Assembly: GCA_024398995.1 (NCBI GenBank)
Contig: JAKSIE010000023.1
Coordinates: 1 to 36,778 of the forward strand
Direction of reading: 5' to 3'
DNA length: 36,778 nt
Source: Fibrobacter sp.
GTDB taxonomy: Bacteria; Fibrobacterota; Fibrobacteria; Fibrobacterales; Fibrobacteraceae
The notes beneath the pieces were generated by a model. That model was not told the origin of the DNA. It worked only from the letters and a program-made list of their open reading frames with translations, and did no database searches. This document shows, one piece after another, positions 24,789 through 32,600 of the stretch (position 1 is the stretch's first letter; each line of letters opens with the position of its first letter). Both the position numbers and the translations under genes were made by a program.

Positions 24789-27223
24789 GTAAGTTCCTCA
24801 TTTTCTTTATTCTGATTGGCTTCGTAAACAGTTTGGCTGGGATTTCCTGGACCAGTAAATACGATGAGAAAAATTGTAATGTGTTTGTTCAGGTGAATGA
24901 GGATAATCAGTTCCTTTTTGCTGAGAACTTGCACATTCCGGGGTTTTATACTCGTACGGCATGCTGGGATTCTTGGGTAGAAACTTGTCATGTCAATAAA
25001 AATGATACTGCATACACCAATGGGATGAAACGCCTTGGTGTTACGACTTTCACGAATAAATCCGACCAGATATGTTACTTTGAAAATCTAGGTTTGAATA
25101 CCGGGAATATGGGCGGTTTTTATGTTCAAGAATTAGACTATGTTAATGGTGTTAACATTAAAGTTAGCTGTGAAAACGCCTCTTCTATGTCGCAGTATTG
25201 TGCCAAGTCCGAAAAAATGGCAAGGCAGGTTTTGTTTGCAAAGGAAGAATTGAAATGCAGTGCTCAGGGCGGTAAATTTACCGGTGGAGTGTATCCCCAA
25301 AAAATGGCAAATGATTCAACGGAATATTGTATTTCCGTTTCTTGCGATGTCTGTGACTCACAATGGTATTTGGATTTGATGGAAGAATGGAAGGAGGATG
25401 TGTGTTGCGAACAACGAGGGATGGAACCGAACACCAATAACGGATCGTGCGAGAGACCTCGTGCAATGGATTCTACAAAAATAGGAGCGACTCACTCCAA
25501 AATAACGGCGTTCCCCGGTTGCTCGAAAATCAAGGCTGGCGGTAAGGATGATGGTAATTTCTGTAAATTGCCAGAATCTTCCTTCTCCACCGAAGAATCA
25601 AGTTCTTCTTCAGATGAAGCGGTGTCCAGCTCCATTGAGTCTGAATCATCCAGTTCTAGCGAAATAAACACGTCTAGTTCCAGCGAAGAACAGGAAGAGG
25701 TAGAATGCTATACTGACGATGCTTCCGCTGAAACAAAACTTGGACAAAAGGTCGAAGAATGCGAGGTTGGGTATGGCGACCCTCATTATGAAATAGATTT
25801 CTATGGTTGTGTTGTTGGCTCCTGTGATGAGTATAGTTCCAGCAGCAGTGCCGAAGACGAAGGTCCTGGTGACGATTTGCAGAGTAGCTCCAGTGAAGAA
25901 GACGGCCAATGCCGTGATCCCAGCTTGATGAAAGAACGAAGCAACGATCTGGGCGACGAATGGATCTATGTTGGTAAGGAAAAGTATTCCTCAAAAATCG
26001 TTTCCTACGAAGAAACTAAGCCTGCAAAATCAGGATTTTTCGACGCTCTGGGTCGTATGTACAAAAAGGTCAAGTCCAAGATAAGATATTTTGTAGGTAA
26101 GGAAACCAAGGTCAAGAAGACCGTGGAAGTCGCCGAAGAATTGGATGTTTGGAAAAAAGTTGAAATGGTGGATGGAAGGGAGGTTGTGTCTTATAAGAAA
26201 AAAAGCATGGATAACAAAATTCAAATCGATTCTATATTGCTGGATGATGAACGTTATACACTTCGTGAAACAAATGTAAAAAATAGGTACGTTAAAACAT
26301 CGGATTCTCTTGGTGTGGAGTCCGTAGCGATGTATGATAGTTTATTGAATTTGAAACTTTATTTTACAATTGGAAATGTTCAAGACTATGTAAATCATTT
26401 TGATGGGTCGTTAGGAAACATTATTTTAAGAACAAATGGAGATTCCGTGTTCTGGAATGTTCTTTGGTTGAATTCTATAGATGTAGAAGAGGAAAATAAT
26501 GTTGAAAACGTTTCTTATGTTCTTACTAAAAGGATTGCTAAGTCTAAATATGGGGTTGTAAGTTGCCCTAATTTTGGAGATCAGGAAGCGACCTATTCTA
26601 CTAAGTGTTGGCGTTATCCAGAGGGTCAAGCCCGAGCAAGAAAATTGTCTTTGGCTAGGAATAATAAATATGAACCTTATTTTCCTGGGCAGAATGGCTC
26701 TCGTACTTATGGGTATTCTGAATCCGGATTTGAGTTTGTTAAAACAACCGTTGGTGGATCGTACTATAACGGAGTTTTTTGTGAGGAACGTTGTGGTGGC
26801 TATATCATAAAATACCCCGAAATCGGGGCGAAAAAAACAACGATAGACGTGTATGCTTCAAATTGGGCCCACAATAAAAAAAATGACACATGGACTGAGG
26901 AGTGTTGGAGTGATTATGATATGAAGAGAACCTATTATCATGAAAAACAGCATTTGAAAAATAGTGAAAATGCGATTAAACTATTTTATCAAGAAGAAGT
27001 ACTTGAACCTGCAGATGGTGCGGTGTATGCCTCTCCACAGGAATGTAAGGATGCAGAGTATGGCTTTATATCGAATTTTGAGACAAAGTTTTATAACTGG
27101 AGAATTGTTGAATACAAACATGAAAATCCAGCGAAAAAAGATGAAAAAGGAAAAATATTGGTTGAAGCTAGTCCGGTTTCTACAGAAAATGAAGAAAAAA
27201 GGGAACCCATCCCATGCGAATGA
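24785..27223 (+). CDS. Large exported protein with poly-Ser linkers and C-terminal HExxH motif
   Basis: The product has 812 residues from a GTG that overlaps the previous stop. A signal peptide (SKFLIFFILIGFVNSLA) is followed by a cysteine-rich N-terminal half (to about 260). Two serine/glutamate linkers follow (near 264-298 and 350-372). A basic segment (about 405-450) and a C-terminal part with more cysteines come next. Near the end is YYHEKQHL, with HEKQH at residues 719-723. HExxH is the zinc-binding core of many metallopeptidases, and here a tyrosine-rich strand precedes it, as in secreted peptidases of the DUF922 sort. No family is firmly recognised, and the motif alone does not prove enzyme activity. 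Overlaps the next gene by 10 bases. Confidence 0.65.
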   Translation: MSKFLIFFILIGFVNSLAGISWTSKYDEKNCNVFVQVNEDNQFLFAENLHIPGFYTRTACWDSWVETCHVNKNDTAYTNGMKRLGVTTFTNKSDQICYFENLGLNTGNMGGFYVQELDYVNGVNIKVSCENASSMSQYCAKSEKMARQVLFAKEELKCSAQGGKFTGGVYPQKMANDSTEYCISVSCDVCDSQWYLDLMEEWKEDVCCEQRGMEPNTNNGSCERPRAMDSTKIGATHSKITAFPGCSKIKAGGKDDGNFCKLPESSFSTEESSSSSDEAVSSSIESESSSSSEINTSSSSEEQEEVECYTDDASAETKLGQKVEECEVGYGDPHYEIDFYGCVVGSCDEYSSSSSAEDEGPGDDLQSSSSEEDGQCRDPSLMKERSNDLGDEWIYVGKEKYSSKIVSYEETKPAKSGFFDALGRMYKKVKSKIRYFVGKETKVKKTVEVAEELDVWKKVEMVDGREVVSYKKKSMDNKIQIDSILLDDERYTLRETNVKNRYVKTSDSLGVESVAMYDSLLNLKLYFTIGNVQDYVNHFDGSLGNIILRTNGDSVFWNVLWLNSIDVEEENNVENVSYVLTKRIAKSKYGVVSCPNFGDQEATYSTKCWRYPEGQARARKLSLARNNKYEPYFPGQNGSRTYGYSESGFEFVKTTVGGSYYNGVFCEERCGGYIIKYPEIGAKKTTIDVYASNWAHNKKNDTWTEECWSDYDMKRTYYHEKQHLKNSENAIKLFYQEEVLEPADGAVYASPQECKDAEYGFISNFETKFYNWRIVEYKHENPAKKDEKGKILVEASPVSTENEEKREPIPCE

Positions 27224-28041
27224 TAAGTTTTTTCATGTTGCTCTTTTTGACAATTTGTACGTATGCGAATCCTGACACTAGTACGCCAGATTCCACGTTG
27301 AAATGTCCTTCTCGCTCATATGGAAAGTATAAGTGCGTTGGATTTAAAACAAAGATGTATGAAGACTCTCTTGTGCGACATTTTGAAGTTCGTTGCACGG
27401 ATTGGTCTAACGACAAAATTCGATGCCAAGAATTTGCAATAGAAAAAAATGCATTTGCTGATTCGGTCCATTATCGTTTACCGTCCGGTGAATATTACGA
27501 ACGTTCTGAACAAGTTAAAGACGAAAGTGGATTGTTATTGCGTCACTATATGAGCCGCTCTGGGTATGAATATCATTTGAAAAAATACGATCATGGAAAG
27601 ATTATTCTTGTAGAGAACGGTTGCGATACAACGCAATCGTTGTTCAAGGAAGAATGTATTTCTGCATCAAGAACGCAAAATGCTAAGCCTAATGAATTTG
27701 GTGGATTTGTTTTTAATCAAAAAAAATATGTCTGGAATAATGAAGGCCGTTTGCAAGAAAGAATCGTTTGGAATTCGAAGAATAATTCCGAGGAAAGATA
27801 TTTATTTCATTATGGATCGCCATGCGATTCTATCCGCGTAAATCCTGTAGATCTTTACAGACTTGATGGTGTGTCTGTGAAGGGAAAATATAACGGCTCG
27901 TTCGGAAAAATGCCGGAGAAGGGAGACCCCGAGTATGAAGACTTTGCTAGGGATCCTTATGAATTCAGGGCTTCTCCGGAATTATTGGCTCGCCAGCAAA
28001 AGCGCTGTGAGGATTACAAGAAATCCTTGAAGAAGAAATAG
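27214..28041 (+). CDS. Hypothetical exported protein, third gene of the AT-rich cassette
   Basis: The product has 275 residues. A signal peptide (MRMISFFMLLFLTICTYA) is followed by a soluble part with eight cysteines and many Tyr, Arg and Lys residues. The C-terminus is strongly basic (ARQQKRCEDYKKSLKKK). I do not recognise it. The start overlaps the end of the preceding gene by 10 bases and both are exported, so the pair probably act together. A substrate-specific partner or an inhibitor of the HExxH protein would be a guess only. Composition is AT-rich like the two genes before it, unlike the gene after it. Confidence 0.65.
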   Translation: MRMISFFMLLFLTICTYANPDTSTPDSTLKCPSRSYGKYKCVGFKTKMYEDSLVRHFEVRCTDWSNDKIRCQEFAIEKNAFADSVHYRLPSGEYYERSEQVKDESGLLLRHYMSRSGYEYHLKKYDHGKIILVENGCDTTQSLFKEECISASRTQNAKPNEFGGFVFNQKKYVWNNEGRLQERIVWNSKNNSEERYLFHYGSPCDSIRVNPVDLYRLDGVSVKGKYNGSFGKMPEKGDPEYEDFARDPYEFRASPELLARQQKRCEDYKKSLKKK

Positions 28042-28060
28042 GCCTGGATCTTTATTTTTC

Positions 28061-28068
28061 TACATTTC
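28061..28068 (+). promoter_or_regulatory. TACATTTC promoter-like octamer 5 bases before ATG
   Basis: This is a one-mismatch TAnnTTTG octamer 5 bases before the ATG at 28074, which has no Shine-Dalgarno. Confidence 0.3.
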
Positions 28069-28073
28069 CTTTC

Positions 28074-29189
28074 ATGGCAAAGAAGAAAAAGTTTTTTAAG
28101 TCCCCGGCTTTGGCTCAGGCCAACCGCAGTAAGGAAGATCGCCTTCGCGAAACATTGATGCAGGTCGTAAGCGGTGAAAGCCGTTTACTTAACCGTCCTG
28201 ATGATCTTTACGAAACCATCGGCAAGGGCCTTGATGATATTGAGGAATGCAAGGATCCCAAGCTTCAGCTGGAACTTTTGGCATGGACTCTCCGTGCAGA
28301 TTTCTGTGCATTCAAGGCTGAAGACAACGAGAAGGAATACTGGGACAACCTGTTCTACGATGCAGGTACTTTCTTCGTGGAAATTGCCAAGGACTTCGAA
28401 GACAAGGATTATGTCGCTGACTTGATTCACGACCTGGCAGTGCGCCATGTGGGTGGGGAAGGCCGTTCCGTGGTGTTCCTCAGCTTGAGCGAAGTGATGC
28501 CTGCAGAACGTTCTTCCAAGTTGCTGAATGAACTTATCGCTCAGGAAGACCAGTTCGCTCTTGAAAACCGCGAAGATGTGCTGGATGCCATTTGCGACAT
28601 GGCAGACTCCATCAATGATTCTGCCAACTACGCCAAGGCCGCTCTGCTGAAGGATCCGGACAAGAGTAATGCCACTATCATCGATATTGCCAACGCCTAC
28701 TTTATGGCCGGTGACCTGGTCATGGCAAAGCAATGGATGAACGACGTGAAGAATCCTGCCAGCGAAGACGAAGAAGCCTTCATGGATTTGCAGGCTGCCA
28801 TTGCTGACAAGGAAGGTCGCAAGTCTGATTGCCTTAAGATTGCTCGCCAGCTTTACGAGACTTATCCCAAGATCATTAACTTGGGTCGTTTGGTTTCTGT
28901 GTTGCCCGAAGGCGAAGCAGACCAGGTTCTCAAGGAACACGAAAAGTTCCGCTGCGGTTCTACTGCAAGCTTGGAATTCATGCAGTTGCTGGCTGCTCTC
29001 AAGCGTTACGAACAACTTTCTGGTTATGTGACCCGCTTTGAAAATGACTTGACCACCATGGATGCCGACGAATTGACGGACTTGGCTGACAGTCTTGAGA
29101 AGGATGGTCAGAAGGAACTTGCCCAGCATATCCGCGACTGGACGGTTGAGGAGCCGGAAGAAGCGGAAGCCTTCGACGACAAGGACTAA
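28074..29189 (+). CDS. Hypothetical helical repeat protein (TPR-like)
   Basis: The product has 371 residues, with a basic N-terminus (AKKKKFFKS) and no signal peptide, so probably cytoplasmic. The body looks like stacked helical pairs; the segment near 190-270 (IIDIANAYFMAGDLVMAKQWM, then KIARQLYETYP) is TPR-like. The C-terminus is very acidic (EEPEEAEAFDDKD). I do not recognise a named family with confidence. Base and codon use return here to those of the core genes, unlike the cassette before it. A REP-like palindrome lies between it and the convergent methyltransferase gene. Confidence 0.7.
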   Translation: MAKKKKFFKSPALAQANRSKEDRLRETLMQVVSGESRLLNRPDDLYETIGKGLDDIEECKDPKLQLELLAWTLRADFCAFKAEDNEKEYWDNLFYDAGTFFVEIAKDFEDKDYVADLIHDLAVRHVGGEGRSVVFLSLSEVMPAERSSKLLNELIAQEDQFALENREDVLDAICDMADSINDSANYAKAALLKDPDKSNATIIDIANAYFMAGDLVMAKQWMNDVKNPASEDEEAFMDLQAAIADKEGRKSDCLKIARQLYETYPKIINLGRLVSVLPEGEADQVLKEHEKFRCGSTASLEFMQLLAALKRYEQLSGYVTRFENDLTTMDADELTDLADSLEKDGQKELAQHIRDWTVEEPEEAEAFDDKD

Positions 29190-29196
29190 TCTGCGC

Positions 29197-29232
29197 TGTC
29201 ATTGCGAGCCTCGAAGAGGCGTGGCAATCCAA
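29197..29232. repeat. REP-like palindrome between convergent genes
   Basis: GTCATTGCGAGC...GTGGCAATCC contains nested inverted repeats: ATTGC (29201-29205) with GCAAT (29224-29228), and GCCTC (29208-29212) with GAGGC (29216-29220) around GAA. This resembles the dispersed GTCATTGCGAG palindrome of many bacteria. Being between two gene ends, it may also act as a bidirectional terminator or RNA end. Confidence 0.65.
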
Positions 29233-29235
29233 GCA

Positions 29236-29805
29236 TTACTCTAAAAGCATTTCTTGAGGAATGGCGCCTTCTATCACAAGAAGGCGTCTTTTCATATCCA
29301 GACCTAGCCCGAAGCCTACTAGTGCGCCGGCTTTACCGATGACGCGGTGGCAGGGGAGGATCAAGGGAATTGGATTCTCGTGGAGCGCGCCTCCTACGGC
29401 TCGGGTAGCCTTGGGACTGCCCACCATCTCGGCGACTTCTTTGTAGGAACGGGTTTCTCCGTAAGGAATTTCTTTAAGCGCTTCCCAGACTTTGACTTGG
29501 AAATCGGTTCCGTAAAGTTTGTACGGAATACTGAATTCATGGCGCTTGCCGGCCAGGTATTCATTCAGTTGCTGCACTGCCTTGCGGTAGGCGCGGCTGA
29601 CGGATGGAGGCAAGTTGGCGTCGATGTCGGCCACTGCGTATGTGCAGGCCTGTACTGCGCTGGGGCGAACTTCACCACTTTCTTCAGGGGAATAGCGCAG
29701 GCAGCGCAACTTGGATTTTTCAAACACGAAAGTCCATTGGCCCCACAAGTTGCGGTGCCTGATTGTTGTGAACTTTTCGCTTGAGAAATCCATACGAGCG
29801 GTCAT
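29236..29805 (-). CDS. ogt: Methylated-DNA--protein-cysteine methyltransferase
   Basis: The product has 189 residues. The active-site motif PCHRV is present with acceptor Cys152, and the helix-turn-helix and binding segment IPYGETRSYKEVA and ATRAVGGALHENP precede it, as in the Ogt/AdaC family. The protein transfers an alkyl group from O6-alkylguanine in DNA to its own cysteine, a single-use repair. The ATG overlaps the stop of alr in an ATGA junction, so the two are translated together. Ogt rather than Ada, since no Ada N-terminal domain exists. Confidence 0.9.
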   Translation of the reverse strand: MTARMDFSSEKFTTIRHRNLWGQWTFVFEKSKLRCLRYSPEESGEVRPSAVQACTYAVADIDANLPPSVSRAYRKAVQQLNEYLAGKRHEFSIPYKLYGTDFQVKVWEALKEIPYGETRSYKEVAEMVGSPKATRAVGGALHENPIPLILPCHRVIGKAGALVGFGLGLDMKRRLLVIEGAIPQEMLLE

Positions 29806-31025
29806 CGTAAAGGGAATTCCTTGAATTCCTTGACGCCGAATTCCTGTCGCAGGTAATCCCAGCGCACCAGGCGGTTCTTCCAGTAGTACTTGCGGTACAG
29901 GCGGCGAGCCACGCGGCTTGTGAGTTCGTAAGGAATGGTGTGGTGATCGTCTGCAACGCTTTCCATAGAAATGCGGAAATCCAATTCACCATTTACAACG
30001 TCCACCGTTTCACCAACTTGAACATCGGGGATGTGGCTTACGTCCACCATGGTGGCGTCCATGCAGACTCGGCCCAGAATGGGACAGAGCTGACCGCGAA
30101 TAAAGACGAATCCCTTGTTGTATTCGCCGCGGAGGTAGCCGTCACCGTAACCGATAGCGATGGTTGCGATGCGGGTGGGCTGCTGTGCCATCCAGTAACC
30201 GCCGTAGCTAACGGTTTCTCCGGGCTTCACATCGTGAATGTGACGGATGGTGGATTTAATCTTCATGACGGGCTTGATGGGCCACGGAGAAGGTGCTGCG
30301 CCCATGCAGTTGTAGCCATAGAGGGCGAGACCCGGGCGGACCATGTCGAAATGACTTTCGGGATGGGTCAGGGTGCCTGCGGAACTGGAGCAGTGGCAGA
30401 TTTCCGGACGAAGGCCTTCTGCTTCCAGCACGTCTACCAAGCGTGCAAATCGCTGGATTTGGATTTCGGTCTTGGGATTTCCCGGCATGTCTGCGGTAGC
30501 CAAGTGAGTGAACATGCCTTCGAACTTAAGGTTCCTAAGGCTCAAGGCTGCGCGGATGTTGTTGAAGTCTTCGGCGTCGAAACCGTAGCGGTTCATGCCG
30601 GAGTCAATCTTAAGGTGAGCCTTGCAAGTGCAATCGTTCTCGCGAAGGAACTGGTCGAAAGCCATTGCGGTGCGGATATCGGTAATGACAGCTGTCAGCT
30701 GGAATTCAACGAAGTAGGCGAAGTCAGCTGGAGTGCAGGGGCCGAGAACCAGGATGGGCAAGTCCATGCCGTACTGGCGCAAGATCATGCCTTCGCTGAT
30801 GTGGGCCACGCCAAGGTAGTCTGCACCGCCGAACTTTGCGGCAAAGGAGCAGGCGAGGCTTCCGTGTCCGTAGGAGTCTGCCTTTACAGGCAAAAGAATT
30901 TTGGTGCTGGCGGGAATTTGACTACGGATAAATTGAATGTTATTGCAAAGGGCGTCGAGGTTGATTTCAATCCAGTTGGGGCGCGCGATTCTATTAAGAT
31001 CGGGAGGATTCTGTAAAAGCTTCAT
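29802..31025 (-). CDS. alr: Alanine racemase
   Basis: The product has 407 residues. PLP-binding Lys48 lies in VKADSYGHG. Other family segments are HLKIDSGMNRYGF, VRPGLALYGY, VSYGG, GYGDGYLRG and RVCMDATMVDVS. The enzyme interconverts L- and D-alanine for peptidoglycan. The protein is slightly longer than usual, with about 30 extra basic and aromatic residues at the C-terminus (from LYRKYYWKNRL). No Shine-Dalgarno precedes the ATG; on the minus strand TATATTTT (31040-31033) lies 7 bases before it. Its upstream region is shared with the AgmX-like gene. Confidence 0.93.
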   Translation of the reverse strand: MKLLQNPPDLNRIARPNWIEINLDALCNNIQFIRSQIPASTKILLPVKADSYGHGSLACSFAAKFGGADYLGVAHISEGMILRQYGMDLPILVLGPCTPADFAYFVEFQLTAVITDIRTAMAFDQFLRENDCTCKAHLKIDSGMNRYGFDAEDFNNIRAALSLRNLKFEGMFTHLATADMPGNPKTEIQIQRFARLVDVLEAEGLRPEICHCSSSAGTLTHPESHFDMVRPGLALYGYNCMGAAPSPWPIKPVMKIKSTIRHIHDVKPGETVSYGGYWMAQQPTRIATIAIGYGDGYLRGEYNKGFVFIRGQLCPILGRVCMDATMVDVSHIPDVQVGETVDVVNGELDFRISMESVADDHHTIPYELTSRVARRLYRKYYWKNRLVRWDYLRQEFGVKEFKEFPLR

Positions 31026-31032
31026 AATGCGG

Positions 31033-31040
31033 AAAATATA
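31033..31040 (-). promoter_or_regulatory. TATATTTT promoter-like octamer before alr
   Basis: Read on the minus strand, the octamer ends 7 bases before the alr ATG, which has no Shine-Dalgarno. The spacing is slightly longer than the 4-5 bases seen at other starts. Confidence 0.3.
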
Positions 31041-31126
31041 AATAAATGACCAAACAAAATACCAACTTTCAACCCGTTAAAGTGTGATTTTCCCAACTCT
31101 AATTTGGAATAGAATAGGTTGCCATA

Positions 31127-31240
31127 AGTTTTGTAAAGTTCTTTCGTAAAAACAGAACCCCAAAAATCAAATCCAGCCCAATAAACATAAGGGTTTGCGC
31201 TTAGATTTCAAAGTTTACAAAACTACGGTTAAAGTTTTGT
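31127..31240. promoter_or_regulatory. Three AGTTTTGT motifs between alr and the AgmX-like gene
   Basis: AGTTTTGT occurs at 31127-31134 and 31233-31240 on the plus strand. Its reverse complement ACAAAACT is at 31217-31224. The first and second extend to a shared 14-base form, AGTTTTGTAAA(G/C)TT. The last two make a perfect 8-bp inverted repeat with an 8-base spacer. This arrangement suggests sites for one DNA-binding regulator controlling the divergent genes. Confidence 0.45.
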
Positions 31241-31376
31241 TTACTGAATCGGGCGGATTTATCCCGTTTTTTCATTGTACTTTCAAAGTGTGCAAGAGAA
31301 AAATCTCAAGAGAAAGATTTGCTTTTGTACGGAATCGTTTTTTCTGTCCTTCTATCTAACATCGATAAATTAGTCC

Positions 31377-31515
31377 TGGGATTTGCCTTTGCAAAAGCCC
31401 ATCTCTAATTGTTGCACCCTAAGAATCAGCTCTTGGGTAAGCTCTTACTTCTAAGAGCTGTTGCTTACCTATTACCCTGATTACAAACAAACTATTTCCC
31501 TCGCAAGAGGGAAGG
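31377..31515 (+). promoter_or_regulatory. Structured mRNA leader with a hairpin that hides the ribosome site
   Basis: There are three structural blocks before the ATG at 31516. Block 1: TGGG (31377-31380) with CCCA (31398-31401) around TTTGC/GCAAA. Block 2: AGCTCTTA (31440-31447) with TAAGAGCT (31452-31459), which competes with CAGCTCTT (31427-31434) for the same AAGAGCT. A further GGTAAGC/GCTTACC pairing (31436-31442 with 31463-31469) overlaps the same bases. Block 3: TTCCCTC (31496-31502), loop GCAA, GAGGGAA (31507-31513), which buries the purine-rich ribosome site. Mutually exclusive helices plus a sequestered ribosome site suggest a riboswitch, thermometer or protein-controlled leader. 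A possible TAAATTAG -7 element is just upstream (31367-31374). Confidence 0.5.
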
Positions 31516-32496
31516 ATGGATAAAAACATGAAAAACACAAAACAACCCGTAAGGGAAAACAAAAAGGAAAAGCAGGATCCGATCGTAGCAATGCTGCTGC
31601 CGGAATCCGATAAGAAGATGGGTGCTATTACCAGTGCCTCCATTCTTGTCGCACTGTTGCTGTGCTTCTGGGCAACCACTTATGAAGTGCTGATTGATGA
31701 TACAATTTTTGTTGACAATTCTCAAAAGGAACTTACGACAACCATGAACATCATTGAAAAAAAGGAGGAAAAAAAGGACCCTCCAAAGACCCCTCCCAAA
31801 AAGCCGAAGAACGTTCAGCAAAGGCATCAAGGTGGTGGTGGCAAGCCCAAAGGCCCGGGAAATCCCAAAGCTGCGGAAACTCGTGGTGTGTTGAAATTGC
31901 TTACCGCTCAAACTAGGAATGCCTCAAATTCTGTGTATGAACTTATGAATAACCAAAAGTTCGTCAAGGATATTGACAAGGTCATCAAGAATACCAATGG
32001 TCTTCAGACAACGGGTAGAACACAGATTACCTCTCGTAGAGGTGCCGTGGATGCTGGTTTCAACGAAGGCATTGCTTCTGGTGGCAGTGGCGGTATTGGC
32101 GATGGACTGGCTAGCTTGATGAGTGGTTCTGTTGGGGCTATCTCTACAAAGGCTATCGGTAAATTGACTCCGCCTAAACCGAATGAAATTGATATGGGTA
32201 CTGGAAATTCGTCCCGTTCTGCTTCGGATATTATGAAGGTGGTTCGTCAGCGTACTCCTGGCCTGCGTCATGTCTATAATAAGTATCTTAAGAAAAATCC
32301 TGGATTCCAGGGTAAGGTGACTTTGTCGTTTACCATTTCTCCTGGAGGTGAAGTAATTACCATTGCCATAGTTTCGTCAACCACGGGCTACTCCGAATTC
32401 GATAATGAGGTCAAGAAGGCCGTGTCTCGTTGGACGTTCAGTAAGGTAAAGGCTGGTAATACGACGGTAACCATTCCGTTTACTTTCACCGAGTAA
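31516..32496 (+). CDS. AgmX/TonB-like protein with single membrane helix and C-terminal TonB-type domain
   Basis: The product has 326 residues; a second in-frame ATG at 31528 is possible. One membrane helix lies at about 34-52 (ITSASILVALLLCFWATT). A Lys/Pro-rich spacer follows (KKDPPKTPPKKPK), then a Gly-rich stretch and a segment GGSGGIGDGLASLMSG. Residues about 238-326 form a TonB_C/AgmX-PglI-like domain: VVRQRTPGLRHVYNKYLKKNP, GKVTLSFTISPGGEV, and AVSRWTFSKVKAGNTTVTIPF. Such proteins couple inner-membrane proton motors to envelope machines; no ExbB/ExbD partner is adjacent here. It has a long structured leader and its own terminator. Confidence 0.8.
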   Translation: MDKNMKNTKQPVRENKKEKQDPIVAMLLPESDKKMGAITSASILVALLLCFWATTYEVLIDDTIFVDNSQKELTTTMNIIEKKEEKKDPPKTPPKKPKNVQQRHQGGGGKPKGPGNPKAAETRGVLKLLTAQTRNASNSVYELMNNQKFVKDIDKVIKNTNGLQTTGRTQITSRRGAVDAGFNEGIASGGSGGIGDGLASLMSGSVGAISTKAIGKLTPPKPNEIDMGTGNSSRSASDIMKVVRQRTPGLRHVYNKYLKKNPGFQGKVTLSFTISPGGEVITIAIVSSTTGYSEFDNEVKKAVSRWTFSKVKAGNTTVTIPFTFTE

Positions 32497-32558
32497 AAAA
32501 ACGGTCAGGGTAATGGGGTTTTGGTATTAAACTTGGTTTATGGATTGATAAATTTTTT

Positions 32559-32588
32559 GCCGGTAGCCGTGAGACTATCGGCTTTTTT
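32559..32588 (+). terminator. Rho-independent terminator after the AgmX-like gene
   Basis: GCCGGTAG (32559-32566) pairs with CTATCGGC (32575-32582) with one G-T pair, followed by six T. The T-run merges into the TATATTTG octamer of the next gene. Confidence 0.8.
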
Positions 32589-32595
32589 ATATTTG
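32588..32595 (+). promoter_or_regulatory. TATATTTG promoter-like octamer 5 bases before ATG
   Basis: This exact TAnnTTTG match ends 5 bases before the ATG at 32601, which has no Shine-Dalgarno. Because a terminator ends right here, the gene needs its own promoter, which makes this the best leaderless candidate in the window. Confidence 0.45.
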
Positions 32596-32600
32596 GGCCC

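Noticed and set aside
29940..31016. Plus-strand frame of 358 codons opposite alr
   Set aside because: Alanine racemase motifs lie on the minus strand; no domain in the plus frame.
31250..31272. CGGG...CCCG stem followed by six T as an attenuator
   Set aside because: The stem is only 4 bp and lies upstream of the likely transcription start of the structured leader, so a chance match is plausible.
31377..31515. Known riboswitch classes (TPP, SAM, cobalamin, c-di-GMP)
   Set aside because: None of the conserved core sequences of these classes could be recognised by eye, so the leader is reported only as an unassigned structured candidate.
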